This document shows, piece after piece, positions 53,074 through 64,000 of a stretch of 64,000 nucleotides of DNA. The notes under the pieces were generated by a model that saw nothing but the letters and a program-made list of their open reading frames with translations, was not told the DNA's origin and searched no databases. The position numbers and the translations under genes are program-made. Source of the DNA: Luscinia megarhynchos. Lineage: Eukaryota > Chordata > Aves > Passeriformes > Turdidae. The stretch spans positions 28,054,330-28,118,329 of the forward strand of contig CM067566.1 in NCBI GenBank assembly GCA_034336665.1, in the 5' to 3' direction. Within the stretch, counting starts at the first letter, position 1; each line of letters starts with the position of its first letter.

Positions 53074-53617
53074 GTTATGTCTGGGGTAGAGTTAATTTTC
53101 TTCATACCCACTGATGTGGGGCTGCACTTCAGATTTGTGCTGCTGATAACACAGAGATGTTTCCATTGTTACTCAGCAGCACTTAGAGTTGGGAGGACAC
53201 TGGGGATGCTCAAGGATCTGTGAGGGGACACAGCCAGAGCTGTTGACTGTCACTAACCAAAGGGATATTCCAGATCATTTGGCATCATGCTCAGCACCTA
53301 GAGCTGGAGAAAGAAGGAGGAAGGGGGATTTTTGGAGTGACTGCATTTGAATTCCCAAGTCACCATTATGCATGATGAGGCACTGCTCTCCTGGAGATGG
53401 ATGAACACCTGCCTCTCCATGAGAAGCAGTGAATGATTCCTTGTTTTGCTTTGCATATCTGCACAACTTTGCTTTGTTTATTGAGCTATCTTTATCTCAA
53501 TTCACAAGTTGGGTTGTTTTTTTTTTCTTTTAGTCTTCTGATTCTTCCTGATCCCACCTATGGAAGACTGAGTCAGTGGTTCCACGGGACTGAGTTGTCA
53601 GCTGGGGTGAAACCACA
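53074..53617 (+). mobile_element. Solo LTR of an avian endogenous retrovirus (copy 2)
   Basis: About 545 bases of the same LTR family as copy 1, in the same orientation. Shared landmarks are CTGGGGTAGAGTTAA at the 5' end, GATTTGTGCTGCTGATAACACAG (GTGCCAAAAACAGAGTTGATA in copy 1), AACCAAAGGGATATTCCA, GGCATCATGCTCAG, GGAGATGGATGAACACCTGCC, AGCAGTGAATGATTCCTTG, and a 3' end of GCTGGGGTGAAACCACA. The TATA-like element of copy 1 is changed to CACCTAGAG here. No viral coding genes adjoin it, so it is a solo LTR. The ends are approximate. Open frames of 80-130 codons over it are incidental. It lies antisense to SGCZ. Confidence 0.87.
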
Positions 53618-54405
53618 GAAAGAGGGTGCCTCAGCTGCTGGCTCATTGGTATCCCTTGACAGTAGACAAAAATAAGATACTCTACCATTCTTGTAGTAAC
53701 TGCCCCTTCTTTCCTACCATCTTTGTAAGATAGTAACCTATTAAGCGCCAAATGATTTTTTTTCTCTCATAAATACCTATTGATACAAGGTTTCCTTAAA
53801 AATTACTATTGTGCTAAGCTGTAAGCAGATGGAGTCCCTGGGCTCTCTCAAGGAATCTATTTGGAGAAAAGGAAAACAAAACTTCACTTTTCTTTGACGC
53901 ATTTTCTGGACCATGTGAGATGAATTAAAAGCTGTGCTTTGTTTTCTTTTCCTTTGTTTCACTTGCTATAAATTCAGGCCTTGCATCACACTTTACAAAG
54001 GTGGGTGTTCTGTCCCAATGTTTTTATTCAGAATAAGCAGACCAACTAGGAATGAATAATACCATAAGAATGAATTTGAAAGAAACTTCTAAAGGTAGCA
54101 TCAAAAGGATCATGACAAGACTAAGCACATAGGATAAATTACTATAGTAAGATCATAAGGCTCTTTAAAGGCTTTTATGGGAAAAGAAAAAGAAAAAAAT
54201 GTAAAAAAATGAAAGGCTAAATCAGTGGTTCTAAATCAATATTTCTACTCCAGACACTGCTACCATATACAAAAGTGGTTCATGAATATATCTTGTGGTG
54301 AATTTTTGAGCAAAAAAAGCTGAAAAAGAAAGTGGCTGATATTAAAAAAAAAGAAGGCTAGATCTAAAAATCTAATGAACTTGATAATCCCCCAAGTACT
54401 GTATA
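53618..54405. other. Intron spacer between LTR copy 2 and the CR1 pair
   Basis: About 790 bases of AT-rich sequence without a recognisable gene or repeat. Confidence 0.6.
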
Positions 54406-54640
54406 AATAGAATAGAATATTTCAATTGGAACAGGCTTCTAATGATCATTTGGTTCAGCTGCTTGGCTGCTTTAGCAATGATGAAAAGTTTAAGTTTGTT
54501 ATTGAGAGCATTGCTCACATGCCCCTATAACACTGACAGGATTGGGGTACCAACCACTTCTCTAGGAAACCTGTTCTAGTATTTGCCCAACCTCTTGGTA
54601 AGGAAATGCTTCCTAATGTCAAGTCTGAATCTCCCCCAAT
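54406..54640 (-). mobile_element. CR1 LINE 3' end (short copy)
   Basis: On the plus strand the inverted CR1 3' end reads AATAGAATAGAATATTTCAA (start), TGATCATTTGGTTCAGCTGC, a block about AACACTGACAGGATTGGGG, CCACTTCTCTAGGAAACCTG, and GGTAAGGAAATGCTTCCTAA near the end. The AATAGAATAGAAT start is the inverted terminal microsatellite typical of CR1, so the 3' end is intact and the 5' side is heavily truncated (about 235 bases kept). It lies in the SGCZ sense orientation. Confidence 0.88.
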
Positions 54641-54802
54641 ACTAATCAGAAATTTAAGATTCTCTCAGATTATGTCAAAATCCCACTTATTTAATTTTAA
54701 ACAAAAATCTCTATTAAGAAAATATTTGAAAATTACTATGAGAAAACAAATGTCACAATCTACTTGATGATATCACTCTTAAATAATGAATTTGCTACTG
54801 AA

Positions 54803-55185
54803 GTCACAGAATGATTGATTTTAGAAGGGACCTTAAAAATCATCGAGTTCCAATCCCTGTCCACAGACAGGGCCTCCTCCCATTACAGCAGGATGCCCTA
54901 TCCCATGTGTCTTGAACACTTCCAGGAATGCAGACACTTCCAGAAGACTGCCATCCCCAGTCTTCTCTGGGCAACCTATTCCTGTGACTCACCACCCTGG
55001 CAGTAAAGAACTTATTCCTATTATCTAATCTTAAAACTTTCTTAAAGCCATTTCTCATTTTCCTATTACTACATATCCTCACAAAAAGTTCTTCAAAACT
55101 ACAAAACCTTGTAGCATGCAGGTGCTGGAAGGCTGCTGTCAGGTCTCTCTAGAACCTTTTGCAGACTGAACAACCCCAAGTCTTC
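54803..55185 (-). mobile_element. CR1 LINE 3' end (second copy)
   Basis: On the plus strand the inverted 3' end starts GTCACAGAATGATTGATTTT, followed by AGAAGGGACCTTAAAAATCATCGAG, CTTGAACACTTCCAGGAATG, a TCTCTGGGCAACCTATTCCTGTG-like block, GGCAGTAAAGAACTTATTCC, GGAAGGCTGCTGTCAGGTCTC and CTGAACAACCCCAAGTCTTC. About 380 bases remain. It belongs to a different CR1 subfamily from the copy at 54406-54640 by its landmarks, so the two are separate insertions, about 160 bases apart in the same orientation. Confidence 0.92.
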
Positions 55186-58100
55186 TATTTTAAACAATGA
55201 AACACTAAAGAAGTCAGAATGGCCACACAGATAAAAGGTTGCTGGAAATTTGCTAACTGGTCAAATGAAAAACACAATGAAACCAAACTGAAAAAAAAAA
55301 CCAACTCAAAACAAACACCATCATCATAGCTATCTTTCCTTTTTCTACATCACAGATTGAAAACTATGCTGTTGACTAATTTGATCTGTAAATATTTGAA
55401 TTAAGTGGCATAAACAATCCTAAATGACTAGAGATGATTCTAAACTTAAAATGAGATGATTCAACCTAAAATCATCCTTTCCTTGTATCCTATCAGCCCC
55501 AAAACGCAGTGGGTCCTGCAGAGGCAATCTGGCAGAAAATATCCCATTTTTATGCCTTTGTCACCATAAATTGCCATCTCCAGCTCTCTTTGAACTTCAC
55601 CCACATGCTGTGGAATGGTGAGGACTGCCTGAATTCCATTAAGGCATGGACTTAAACGTTGCAAACCATCTTTCTGAACAATGTAACTTTAATAGATAGA
55701 AAAGATTTCTTCTAAAAGTGATCTCAGTCACACTAAAGTTTAGGTTAATTTTGTCTGAAACAGTCATGCCCTGTTTATAATCTTTCAAGAATACTCGTGT
55801 GACAGACCAGTTAGTACACCAAGATCAACACATTTTCCATGAAGGATGAAATTGCAACTATGTAAAAATGCTGACCACATGGGAAAGGAAATCCTTCAAG
55901 GGTTAACTGCTCCACAGTAATCATATCTATCCCTAAAAAGTCATAATACAAATTAGCTAGACTCATTATTATACACAGGCATTCATGTTACTACAGGTGT
56001 TTTAACTAGTCACTTAGCAATAGTTGAACTCATATTAAAGAATTGTGTTAAACAAATAAATGGAACTTGACAGAGCAATGCTCAGAGCTGTGTTTAGCAG
56101 TTCCCATTATGGAATACCATCTATGAAGAACATGGTTTCACCTATTGGTATTTTCTTTAACGTAAAAATGAAAAAAAAAAAAAAAGCCTGTGATGTTAAA
56201 AACTGACAGATGATGCTGGGAACCTTCAGACACATGCCAACACAGACAAAAATCAATCTGAGATGTAGGAAAGTGCTATTACTTCATGAAATGATACTCT
56301 GCTTCTCTGAAAACAACACAAAGAGGAATGACAGTAGAAGCAGGAAACATGAAGAGACTATGTCTGCCACCCCAAAAGAACATCTGCAACCAGTCAATGA
56401 TGCAAAACTTGGATAAGCACAAAAGTGTCACTTGCTTTGCTCTCAGATCTCATATCAGTGAAAAGAGATCACAGAGAGAAGAGCACTACAAGTGGTAAGA
56501 TATGACACACAAACTAGTGGAAGTGCTAACATCTGACAAAGAAAAAAAGACTAAACGAACCAAACAGCACCAATCCTACACCACCCAAAGAGCATACTCT
56601 TAGGACTTCCAGCCATTGAGGACATTTATTATATCTTGGAGAAGAGTTGATATTTTGCTACCTTTTTTTTTCCTCCCCAGAATGCCTGCAATGACTCCTA
56701 AAACTTCTTCAGGTCATCTGCCTTTCTTTGTCTGGTGTAGTCCTACAGAACAGCCACAGTGGGTCAATAAATTTACCTGCTGTCTTAGGCACAGAGGTAT
56801 TACTGTGGAATGTGTTCAGAAATTGTGCCATTAGAGGACACATTCAGAGTATCACAAGGTACCACAGATCAGTCCTCCTATCACTCTTACAGCATTATGC
56901 ATAAAAGCACAGTGCAATGGATACAAAAACCTTTATTTATTAACAGGACTGTTTAAAGACCACGTAGCATGGCTACATCTTATACTGGTAGGTCTCCAAA
57001 TATTTGTATTGTGGGCAAATGTCTCACACCAAAATGCTTTTATTTAGTTCTTAAAGACAAAATATACTTTGTTCCTGATAAGGAACATATTCTCAACTGA
57101 TAAAAAATATTAAAGTGGTGCTTCACCCATCCCAAACATCGTACCTTGATAACCTGCTGGAAGAGCCCTTGCTCTGCCCTGGAACTGGTTTTTAAATCAC
57201 TCCTCAAAGAGTTAAGAACCTTGTCCTGTGATATGCAAAATCAAAACAAGACCAAAGTCTTTATTACAGAAGATCTATGGCTAAAGTGTTCATCCAAGAT
57301 GGGTTTGGTTCCTTCTGTTCTAAAGCAGGATCCAAATTTTCCAAGAAATTATCTTGACATCAAATCACAGCTGTCCTTTCTTCTCATTAGGAATTAAAAA
57401 TCACACGCATGTACCATTATACAGACAAACTCAACAGCTTTAACAGCAGGAAACACATACACCTTATCAGCTGAACAAAGTGGAGAAGGAAAGGGAATTG
57501 CAGAAATCCTGAAAGTGTGTATCTATTGCTCTAATTTATTGTGTATAAACTTTAAAATTAGAGTGAAGAGCACACCCTTTGACCTGAAAAGCTTAAAACA
57601 TATTTTTAAACGTGACAAGACACCTCTTGGGTTTGTGGCCACTCATTTCTAAGAGCTTAAGACCTTCACTAATTTCCATAAATTAATGTATGCCAACACA
57701 TGATGACAAAAAAAATGAGAAAATGAAAACAAAAAAAGGAACTCCAGGAACTTAAAGAAACTTTCATATTACAACAACCTATGAGAATAAAAAGTTCACA
57801 AGATTCAAGTGTATAATTTTAACCTTTTGGTTTAAATATTTCAGGGAACACTACAATCAAACATGCCAAGGAAAGATTTATTTTTTCTGCAATAAAGAGT
57901 ACAAAAAGTAGAGAACTCACTGTCTGCTTTCTTACCTTCAGACAGTATGAAGCAAAAAAAGATAGAAAGAGAAGTCAGTCTGATAATCTACTGCTGAATA
58001 TTGCAGCCATTTTTAAAGTAACTGGCTCCTGCTATATTTGACATTTTAAAAAAAATCATTTTGTTCTACTGCTATTCTGTAAAGAACAATTTCTATATTT

Positions 58101-61100
58101 TTTTAAAGGACTGTAAAGTGAACTTAATTAACTAGCATGCTTTCCTATTTTATTGGATGAAGATGCTATTGCCTGTTCAGAGAAAGACAGGCAGGGCTCT
58201 ATAGAATCTGGCACTAGTAACTCAGATACAATTCCTGTCTTCCTTTTCTCACCTGCACAAATGTACTACACTTAATAAAACAGGTCTTAAGTTTGAATGC
58301 ACAATATGAATTGCAGTTCCAGTTCTCACCATCAATTCAATCTTTGCTTCAAAAGAGGCTATATTATAATTTTAATTGCATTATCAGGCAGTTTAACTCT
58401 AAATTTACCAGTCTGAATTTTCCATGCCTTCAAACAATTTCCTTTGAACACTGGGTGCCAACTTTCCTTACCCTAAGTATATAAAGCATCCTCCTAAGTG
58501 TGAAATGGGGAGAAATAATCCTTTTTTTTTATTATTTTTATAAATCTTGGTCATGTTTACACCTTCCTTTGGAATATTTTTGAGTCTTTTATCCTCATTT
58601 TTGTAAAAAGAAAGTAGAAACAGATATGTGCTCTTAGGAGTATTGCCCAGAGGCTTTACAAAAATTTTTGTCATCAGAATTGCAGGTCATTGGAACAAAA
58701 GGAAACACCAAGATGGTCCTCACAAAATTAATATTTTGTAGAGTGATACTCTTGTCTTTTGGCTAAGTGCAGCTGAGAAAGTTTTGCTACACCTAAAATT
58801 CTAATTTCTACTAGTTTTGAGCTTTGTTGTAAAAAGAGACTTTTCAAGGAATAACTGTAAGGTGAACTCAGATACGTTTTTACTCTATTTTTCCTGCAAA
58901 AAATTTCTTAGACTTATTTATATGGCAAGTATATACAATTAGGAAGCATAACAGTTCTAGCCAGTTCTTCAAAAAATTAAAGCCAAAGAACCCCACACAG
59001 TTGAAATGCAATTTTCTTCAACACAGTTGCAGCTAAAGACCACATGAAAATAGCTATCCTTTAAAGTGTAGAAAAACCTTTTAAGTAATACATTCAAAAC
59101 TCAAGAATGGTATCTTTCACTGTATGAAAGTCGACTACAATTTCTTTTTTTTTCTTTTATTATGGGGGGAGGTGGTGAGCAGACGGTATAATTTGACAAA
59201 TATGACACAAATCCTACTTATGACCAAGAACTGCTAGACCAATTAGGCTTATTAATATTTCTCTAGCAAAATAATATTGTGAGGAAGAAAAGGTTTCCTC
59301 AATTTTTACCAGAGAAATCATATTGATGGGTGTGGCTCTTGCAGCAGTAGTAAGTATAACTTTGGCATGTTCCAAGTTCAGCAGCTTCATTGACTTTTCT
59401 AGGTTGAAAATTTAAAAATGCTTTCTAGAGTCTCATCTCAGAAATAGCATCAGCATGGCTTTGCTAAACACAGACAAATTTGACTGGTATATCAGCTCAT
59501 TTTCTGAGGGGAAATAGCACATACAGCTCCAAAACAGGCTAAAAGACTTAACTCATAAGTGGAAAAGTCAAGATTTCAACAAATTATTTTAGAAAGTCTC
59601 AGTCACTGATGTCTCTGTTTGGTATTCTTTACAGGCCCTCAGTTTACTTTTTTCTAAAAAGTAATTAAGTAAGTACAATAGAATGGGTTTCAGCCTATTA
59701 AGCTATTTTCATGGGAATTTAAATAAACCAGTTATAATTAGATCTAAATGAAATCTCTAAGAGTGATGGGTTTAAGTGCAGAAATTATTATGTTGACTGG
59801 GACTACTACAGTATGAGAGTATATTCAAAATGTACTTTACATGTGAGCTCCCAAATTAACATAAAGATCTAAAAGAAAGTTCCATATTTACTTTCTGTTG
59901 CCATCCATTGCTCTTTTACATTATTAAAATGAGTAACAAAAAGATCAAAACAAAGTAAAAACTATTAAGAAAAGAAAGGTAGTAATATTAATTTTTGGAG
60001 AAAAAAAAAGAGGATAATTGGTTCAAGAAAGTATCATTTAAGTTTAATTCCTATAGAGACTGGAATATTAAGTCAACAGATCTTTTTGCAGTACTTCTAA
60101 GGGGTTCAGTAATAGTATTAAATGCAAGAAATATGGAAATAAATTAAAAGCCTTGCTTGCAGTAAGGGAACAATCAGAAGACAGCCAACATTTTTGACAA
60201 AGTGAACACCTCCAAAAAGCCAGAAGAACAAGGCAAGGAAATGAAGTTCGAGTTTAGAATAAAAACTCCATCTTATATCAAAAGTACAAATCTCCAAGCC
60301 TCACTCTTAAAAGATCCTAGAGCTACTAGAAGAGTTAACAGATCACTTAATGACTGCAGTTACTATTTATTGTAGCAATTGCAAAAAAAAAGAAGTATAT
60401 AAAGACTTTTCTTTCATTCTGAAGTACCTTTGTTTGTTAAGGGATTTATTCATTTAAGTACACAGGCTTAATGTGTAGATTTATACTGAGTAGAATAAAG
60501 GGGAGACAATGATAAAAACTTAATCCTTTTTTCTCTTCTTGTTCATTTTCTAATTTCACAGTTCTCACTCTTCTTACTATCAAGTTCTTACAATCCACAA
60601 TTCTTTTGCCCCTCAGATGTTCCAAAACCAGCACATATAGTGCTGCCTGAGAGTGTGTGGTATCTTCCTGGAATTCACCTCTGCATTGTTCATGGCTTAT
60701 TATTATTCAGCCAGAGAGAATGTCAAAACAGATTTCAGTTTTTCACAAATTTCACTGTTATTATTTTTGTTATCTGAGTAGGTATCACTCCTCTTATTTC
60801 TCAATCCAACCACTTTCTTACCACTAATCATTATCCTTACTGCTCCTCAGGATCCTTTGTGTTACCCCTCAGCTGAGAATGCCTAGAGAATCATTTGCAC
60901 AGTCAACTCTTGGTGAATGGCTATAAGTCTAAATTCACTTCTTTTCCTTCTTGGAAAGACTACTCCCTTTCTGGTAGTGTTTTGCATTACTAAGCCTATC
61001 TTCCTATTAGCATCCTCATCAGAAGTCTATCCTCTGTGAGAGACCCTCCTGCACTGGAAGGGCTATTTCAATATATTCAACATGTCACTGCTTTGTTACA

Positions 61101-63570
61101 TTACAAATAGGCAAGTTCCTCAGCTACCTTTGTGACAAAAGATTTCAGACCACTGAACACGTTGAGGAGGATCAGCACACCTAGGCTGAATATCCTGAGA
61201 GCTATTTTGCTTACCAGAAATTTCACTTCATTGTTTTCTGCAGTCAGAAATTATCAACAGATTTTATTCACCCCATTATGTTCCTCGTGTATGACTTTTT
61301 AGCCCAAAAAAGGACAAGTTTAATTTTCCAGAAATAGTGCATACTTTTTTAGGCATAAAATATAGCAGGAAAAGTGGAACAGGGTTTTGTTGCAGTGGGG
61401 AATAGTGGATGCTTATCCTCATGTTTACAACCCGCTGGTGTATCACAAATAAAAGTCAATTCCAAATAGATGTTTGTCTTTAACACCATAGAGGGACTTG
61501 CTTTTTCATTGACTAGAGGAAAAGCCTAAGCAGACTATGTTTAAAAAAATTGACAAACACCATAACAGTGATAACAAAGAATTGTCTTTGTGTAGATTCA
61601 AGACAAAGAAAATATTAATTAGTAGAGAGAAGTTAGAAGTCAGCAGATCCAAGAAATTTTATTCTGGGGTTTTTGATATGAAGAAAAAATTTCTACACCA
61701 CAGCTGTGTAAGTTTTCTGTAGAATCACCAATTTCCACTATTTTCTTATCAGTCCCTCTTGTATTTACAAAGATTATTTCAGAATTGGCTCAGCATTTAA
61801 TATATGATTAGGAAATGTATCAGGAGATAAAAACAATCAGGAAATGCTCACAAGCAAAAAAACCCACAAAACTCCAAGAGTTCAGAAACATTACAATGGC
61901 CTTTTTTCTCCACTTGTTTTATTTTCTTACTCAGTGGGTCCATCTGCCTAAGTGACAGCTTGTTCAAAATCCCCACTGGTCCTTTTTTAATGCAACATTT
62001 GAAAAGAGTATACAAAGTCTAATCCATAATCATCAATCCTCTCAGGATATCAGCCACTAGTAAAGAAAAAAAAAGCCTAATTAAATTATCCTAAGATTAA
62101 TAGGGATTTTGATATAAATATGGCAGCCAAACCAACATGAAAAAAAGACATAATGGAAAAGGAGAAATAAATAGCATCTTCTCAAACCCCCAGAAGCACT
62201 TGCATTTCTTCAGCTGAAGTCTATATTTCAATCCCTCAATGATCTAATCACAAAATTAGATTTCTAAATTGCAACACAATCCTTTCAAAGCAATAGAACA
62301 GACTTTAAGTTTGCCTATGAAGTGCTAAAAGAGCAAATAAAGCCCTTGAGCAAATTGAGAAGAAAAAAAAAGAACTGTAACATGCAAACCCCGGCAATTT
62401 GGTTACCCACTATTTATGTTCAGGAATCACTAAAACCAGCTGATATTTTAAGCAATGTGGTAGCTGTTAATTCCACAATTATCCTTTGACCACCATAAAG
62501 GAAAAACATCAAACAGAAATATTTAAACAAAAAATGGATGATTAAGCCCAAACAGAACCTAAGTGTACTCAGAATGTGTTAATCAATTACCAATAGATCA
62601 CCTAATTAATGTAGTTTCAAAGTCTCACTCAGAAGGGATCCAGTCTAAAGGTAACTAATCCTTACAGCATTTGCTAGCATCCTTCCTTTAGAAGAAGAAA
62701 ATTAACAGAAGAAAAAAAATCTTCACATTTTTACAATTGTCTCTTTGTTACATGATCTTACATTACTCCCTCTTTCCCTGTTTTTTTTTTCCCTCTATAA
62801 ATTTAAAGGCAGACATTTGATTTTACAATGTCTGTGAGAGGGAGTTCCTGCATAACTATCATTCATCTGAGACAGAAAAGTCTATAATATGTCAAAGAAG
62901 CAAGGTAGCTACTCTAGAGAACATTGACTAGATACACATTTTATATTCTGTATAATGATGCAAAACATCTTCAGAGTAATACTGTAGTTTAACAGTATGT
63001 GGAAAGCTCTGAGGATTTCATAGTCCCTAAAGGAAACATTCCAAAGCAGCAGTGTTAAATCATTGCTTTCATATGCAGAGATGTGACATTACAGCTTAAA
63101 GGAAACATGCTAATTCCTAAGTGTTGAAGTTCTAAGTAGAAAATATTTTTTTTTTGTTAGTTTTGGCAGTTGTGTATTAGGCTTCAACTACAAGAAAGAA
63201 AAAAGGACCAACTCCCTCTCTGAATAATTTGACACTTCATGCAGAAATTCTCGCTCAACATGTTGCACCCAAGAAATCAGTCTAACCATGTCAGAAAGAC
63301 TAGTTTAGTTTCCAGCCCTCAAATATAACTAAGTCAGCTTTTTTAATTTGCAAAACACCAATAAAGGGTATGTTGAGTGACAATGAAGTTTCCCTAGCTA
63401 TCAATAAGTTTACATGACTATTAATACCTTTAAAATGTTCCAGGTAGTTAAAATGAAAAATTGAAAAATCTAACTTCAAAGCTGTGCTTGTACATCATCC
63501 CTGCACAATGAAAACCATCACTCTTCAGTGAAAAAACAGTAAGATAGATACCCAATCTTCCACCTTACAC
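55186..63570. other. SGCZ: SGCZ upstream intron, right part
   Basis: This is AT-rich intron sequence without a gene or repeat family I can name. It has only short homopolymers, such as A runs near 56168 and 60001. Open frames are below 85 codons and unrecognised. Confidence 0.7.
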
Positions 63571-63961
63571 TGCGAGGAGTAGCTGAGGTTTGTTTATCAT
63601 CTGGGGTTGGTTAGACTGGGAAAAGTAGGATCAGGAGGGTCTTTATCTCTCTCTACACTACCCAAAAGGAGAGGGGGTCAGTCTCTTCTCCCGGGTAACA
63701 AGTGGCAGAATGAAAGTAAAAGGATTCAAGTTCTTCCAGGGCAGATTTAGATTAGATACTAGGGAAAAGAGAATTGGAAAAGGTTTAAAAGCATTGGACC
63801 AGACTGTCTGGGAAGTGGTGGACTCCCCATCCCTGGCAGTGTGAAAATAACATGGATATAGCACTTGAGGATGAGGTTTAGTGATGATGGTGGTGGTGCT
63901 AGGCTGACAGTTGTGCTTGATGATTTTACAGGTTTTTCCAAACCTTAGTGATTCTATGATT
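63571..63961 (+). mobile_element. CR1 LINE 3' end (plus strand)
   Basis: This is a plus-strand CR1 3' end of about 390 bases. Landmarks are GAGGAGTAGCTGAGG, CTGGGGTTGGTTAGACTGGG, GGGTCTTTATCTCTCTCTAC, GTCTCTTCTCCCGGGTAACA, CAGGGCAGATTTAGATTAGA, AAGCATTGGACCAGACTGTC, GGGAAGTGGTGGACTCCCCA, TCCCTGGCAG and a terminal TTCCAAACCTTAGTGATTCTATGAT. The final ATTCTATGAT is the CR1 end signature. It is 5'-truncated and mutated (for example in the ACTACC block near 63655). It is antisense to SGCZ. Confidence 0.92.
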
Positions 63962-64000
63962 ATGAATCATAGGATCCTGTAAAGGAAATACTGTCTAAAT

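Noticed and set aside
52831..53223. A 130-codon plus-strand open frame
   Set aside because: It runs from unique intron into the second LTR, has no domain and no coding texture.
9877..64000. The microRNA mir-383, which in mammals lies in an SGCZ intron
   Set aside because: I looked on both strands for its mature-strand sequence and did not find it by eye; it may lie outside this window. A computed search would settle it.
1..64000. CRISPR arrays, operons, tRNA or rRNA genes
   Set aside because: No regularly spaced repeats, no cloverleaf with A/B boxes and no rRNA landmarks were seen; the window is vertebrate intron.

Overview
This window looks like bird genomic DNA from the interior of one very large gene. 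It is AT-rich and holds no dense coding. Its recognisable mobile elements are CR1-type LINE fragments and two copies of an avian-type endogenous retrovirus LTR. I saw no mammalian Alu, L1 or B1/B2 repeats. CR1 also occurs in turtles and crocodilians, so 'bird' rests mainly on the LTR type; a passerine is a plausible guess, not a proof.

The only coding sequence I can support is one exon on the minus strand at 9682-9876. It encodes 65 residues that I recognise as the N-terminal cytoplasmic tail and transmembrane segment of zeta-sarcoglycan (SGCZ). A good acceptor and a good donor flank it, both in phase 0. Because the gene runs right to left, 1-9681 is the following intron (open at the left edge) and 9877-64000 is the preceding intron (open at the right edge, at least 54 kb here). 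This fits the known huge size of SGCZ in vertebrates. The other open frames are short, have no recognisable domains and are mostly chance frames or parts of repeats.

Layout: 1-6282 AT-rich intron; 6283-6866 CR1 fragment (minus); 6867-9681 intron with an (AT)n microsatellite; 9682-9876 SGCZ exon; 9877-21168 intron with a degraded CR1 candidate near 13.1-13.3 kb and a C-rich/A-rich block at 18.0 kb; 21169-21743 solo LTR (plus); 21744-53073 long intron stretch with a LINE reverse-transcriptase fragment near 27.8 kb, homopolymers, short tandem duplications, palindromes and a few clusters of homeodomain-like motifs; 53074-55185 repeat cluster (one solo LTR and two CR1 3' ends); 55186-63570 unremarkable intron; 63571-63961 CR1 3' end (plus).

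Both LTRs lie antisense to SGCZ, the orientation usually tolerated inside introns. I found no new multigene system. The most useful leads are the two related LTRs, a G-quadruplex-type run on the SGCZ sense strand, a perfect 20-bp palindrome, and candidate regulatory elements that cross-species alignment could test.
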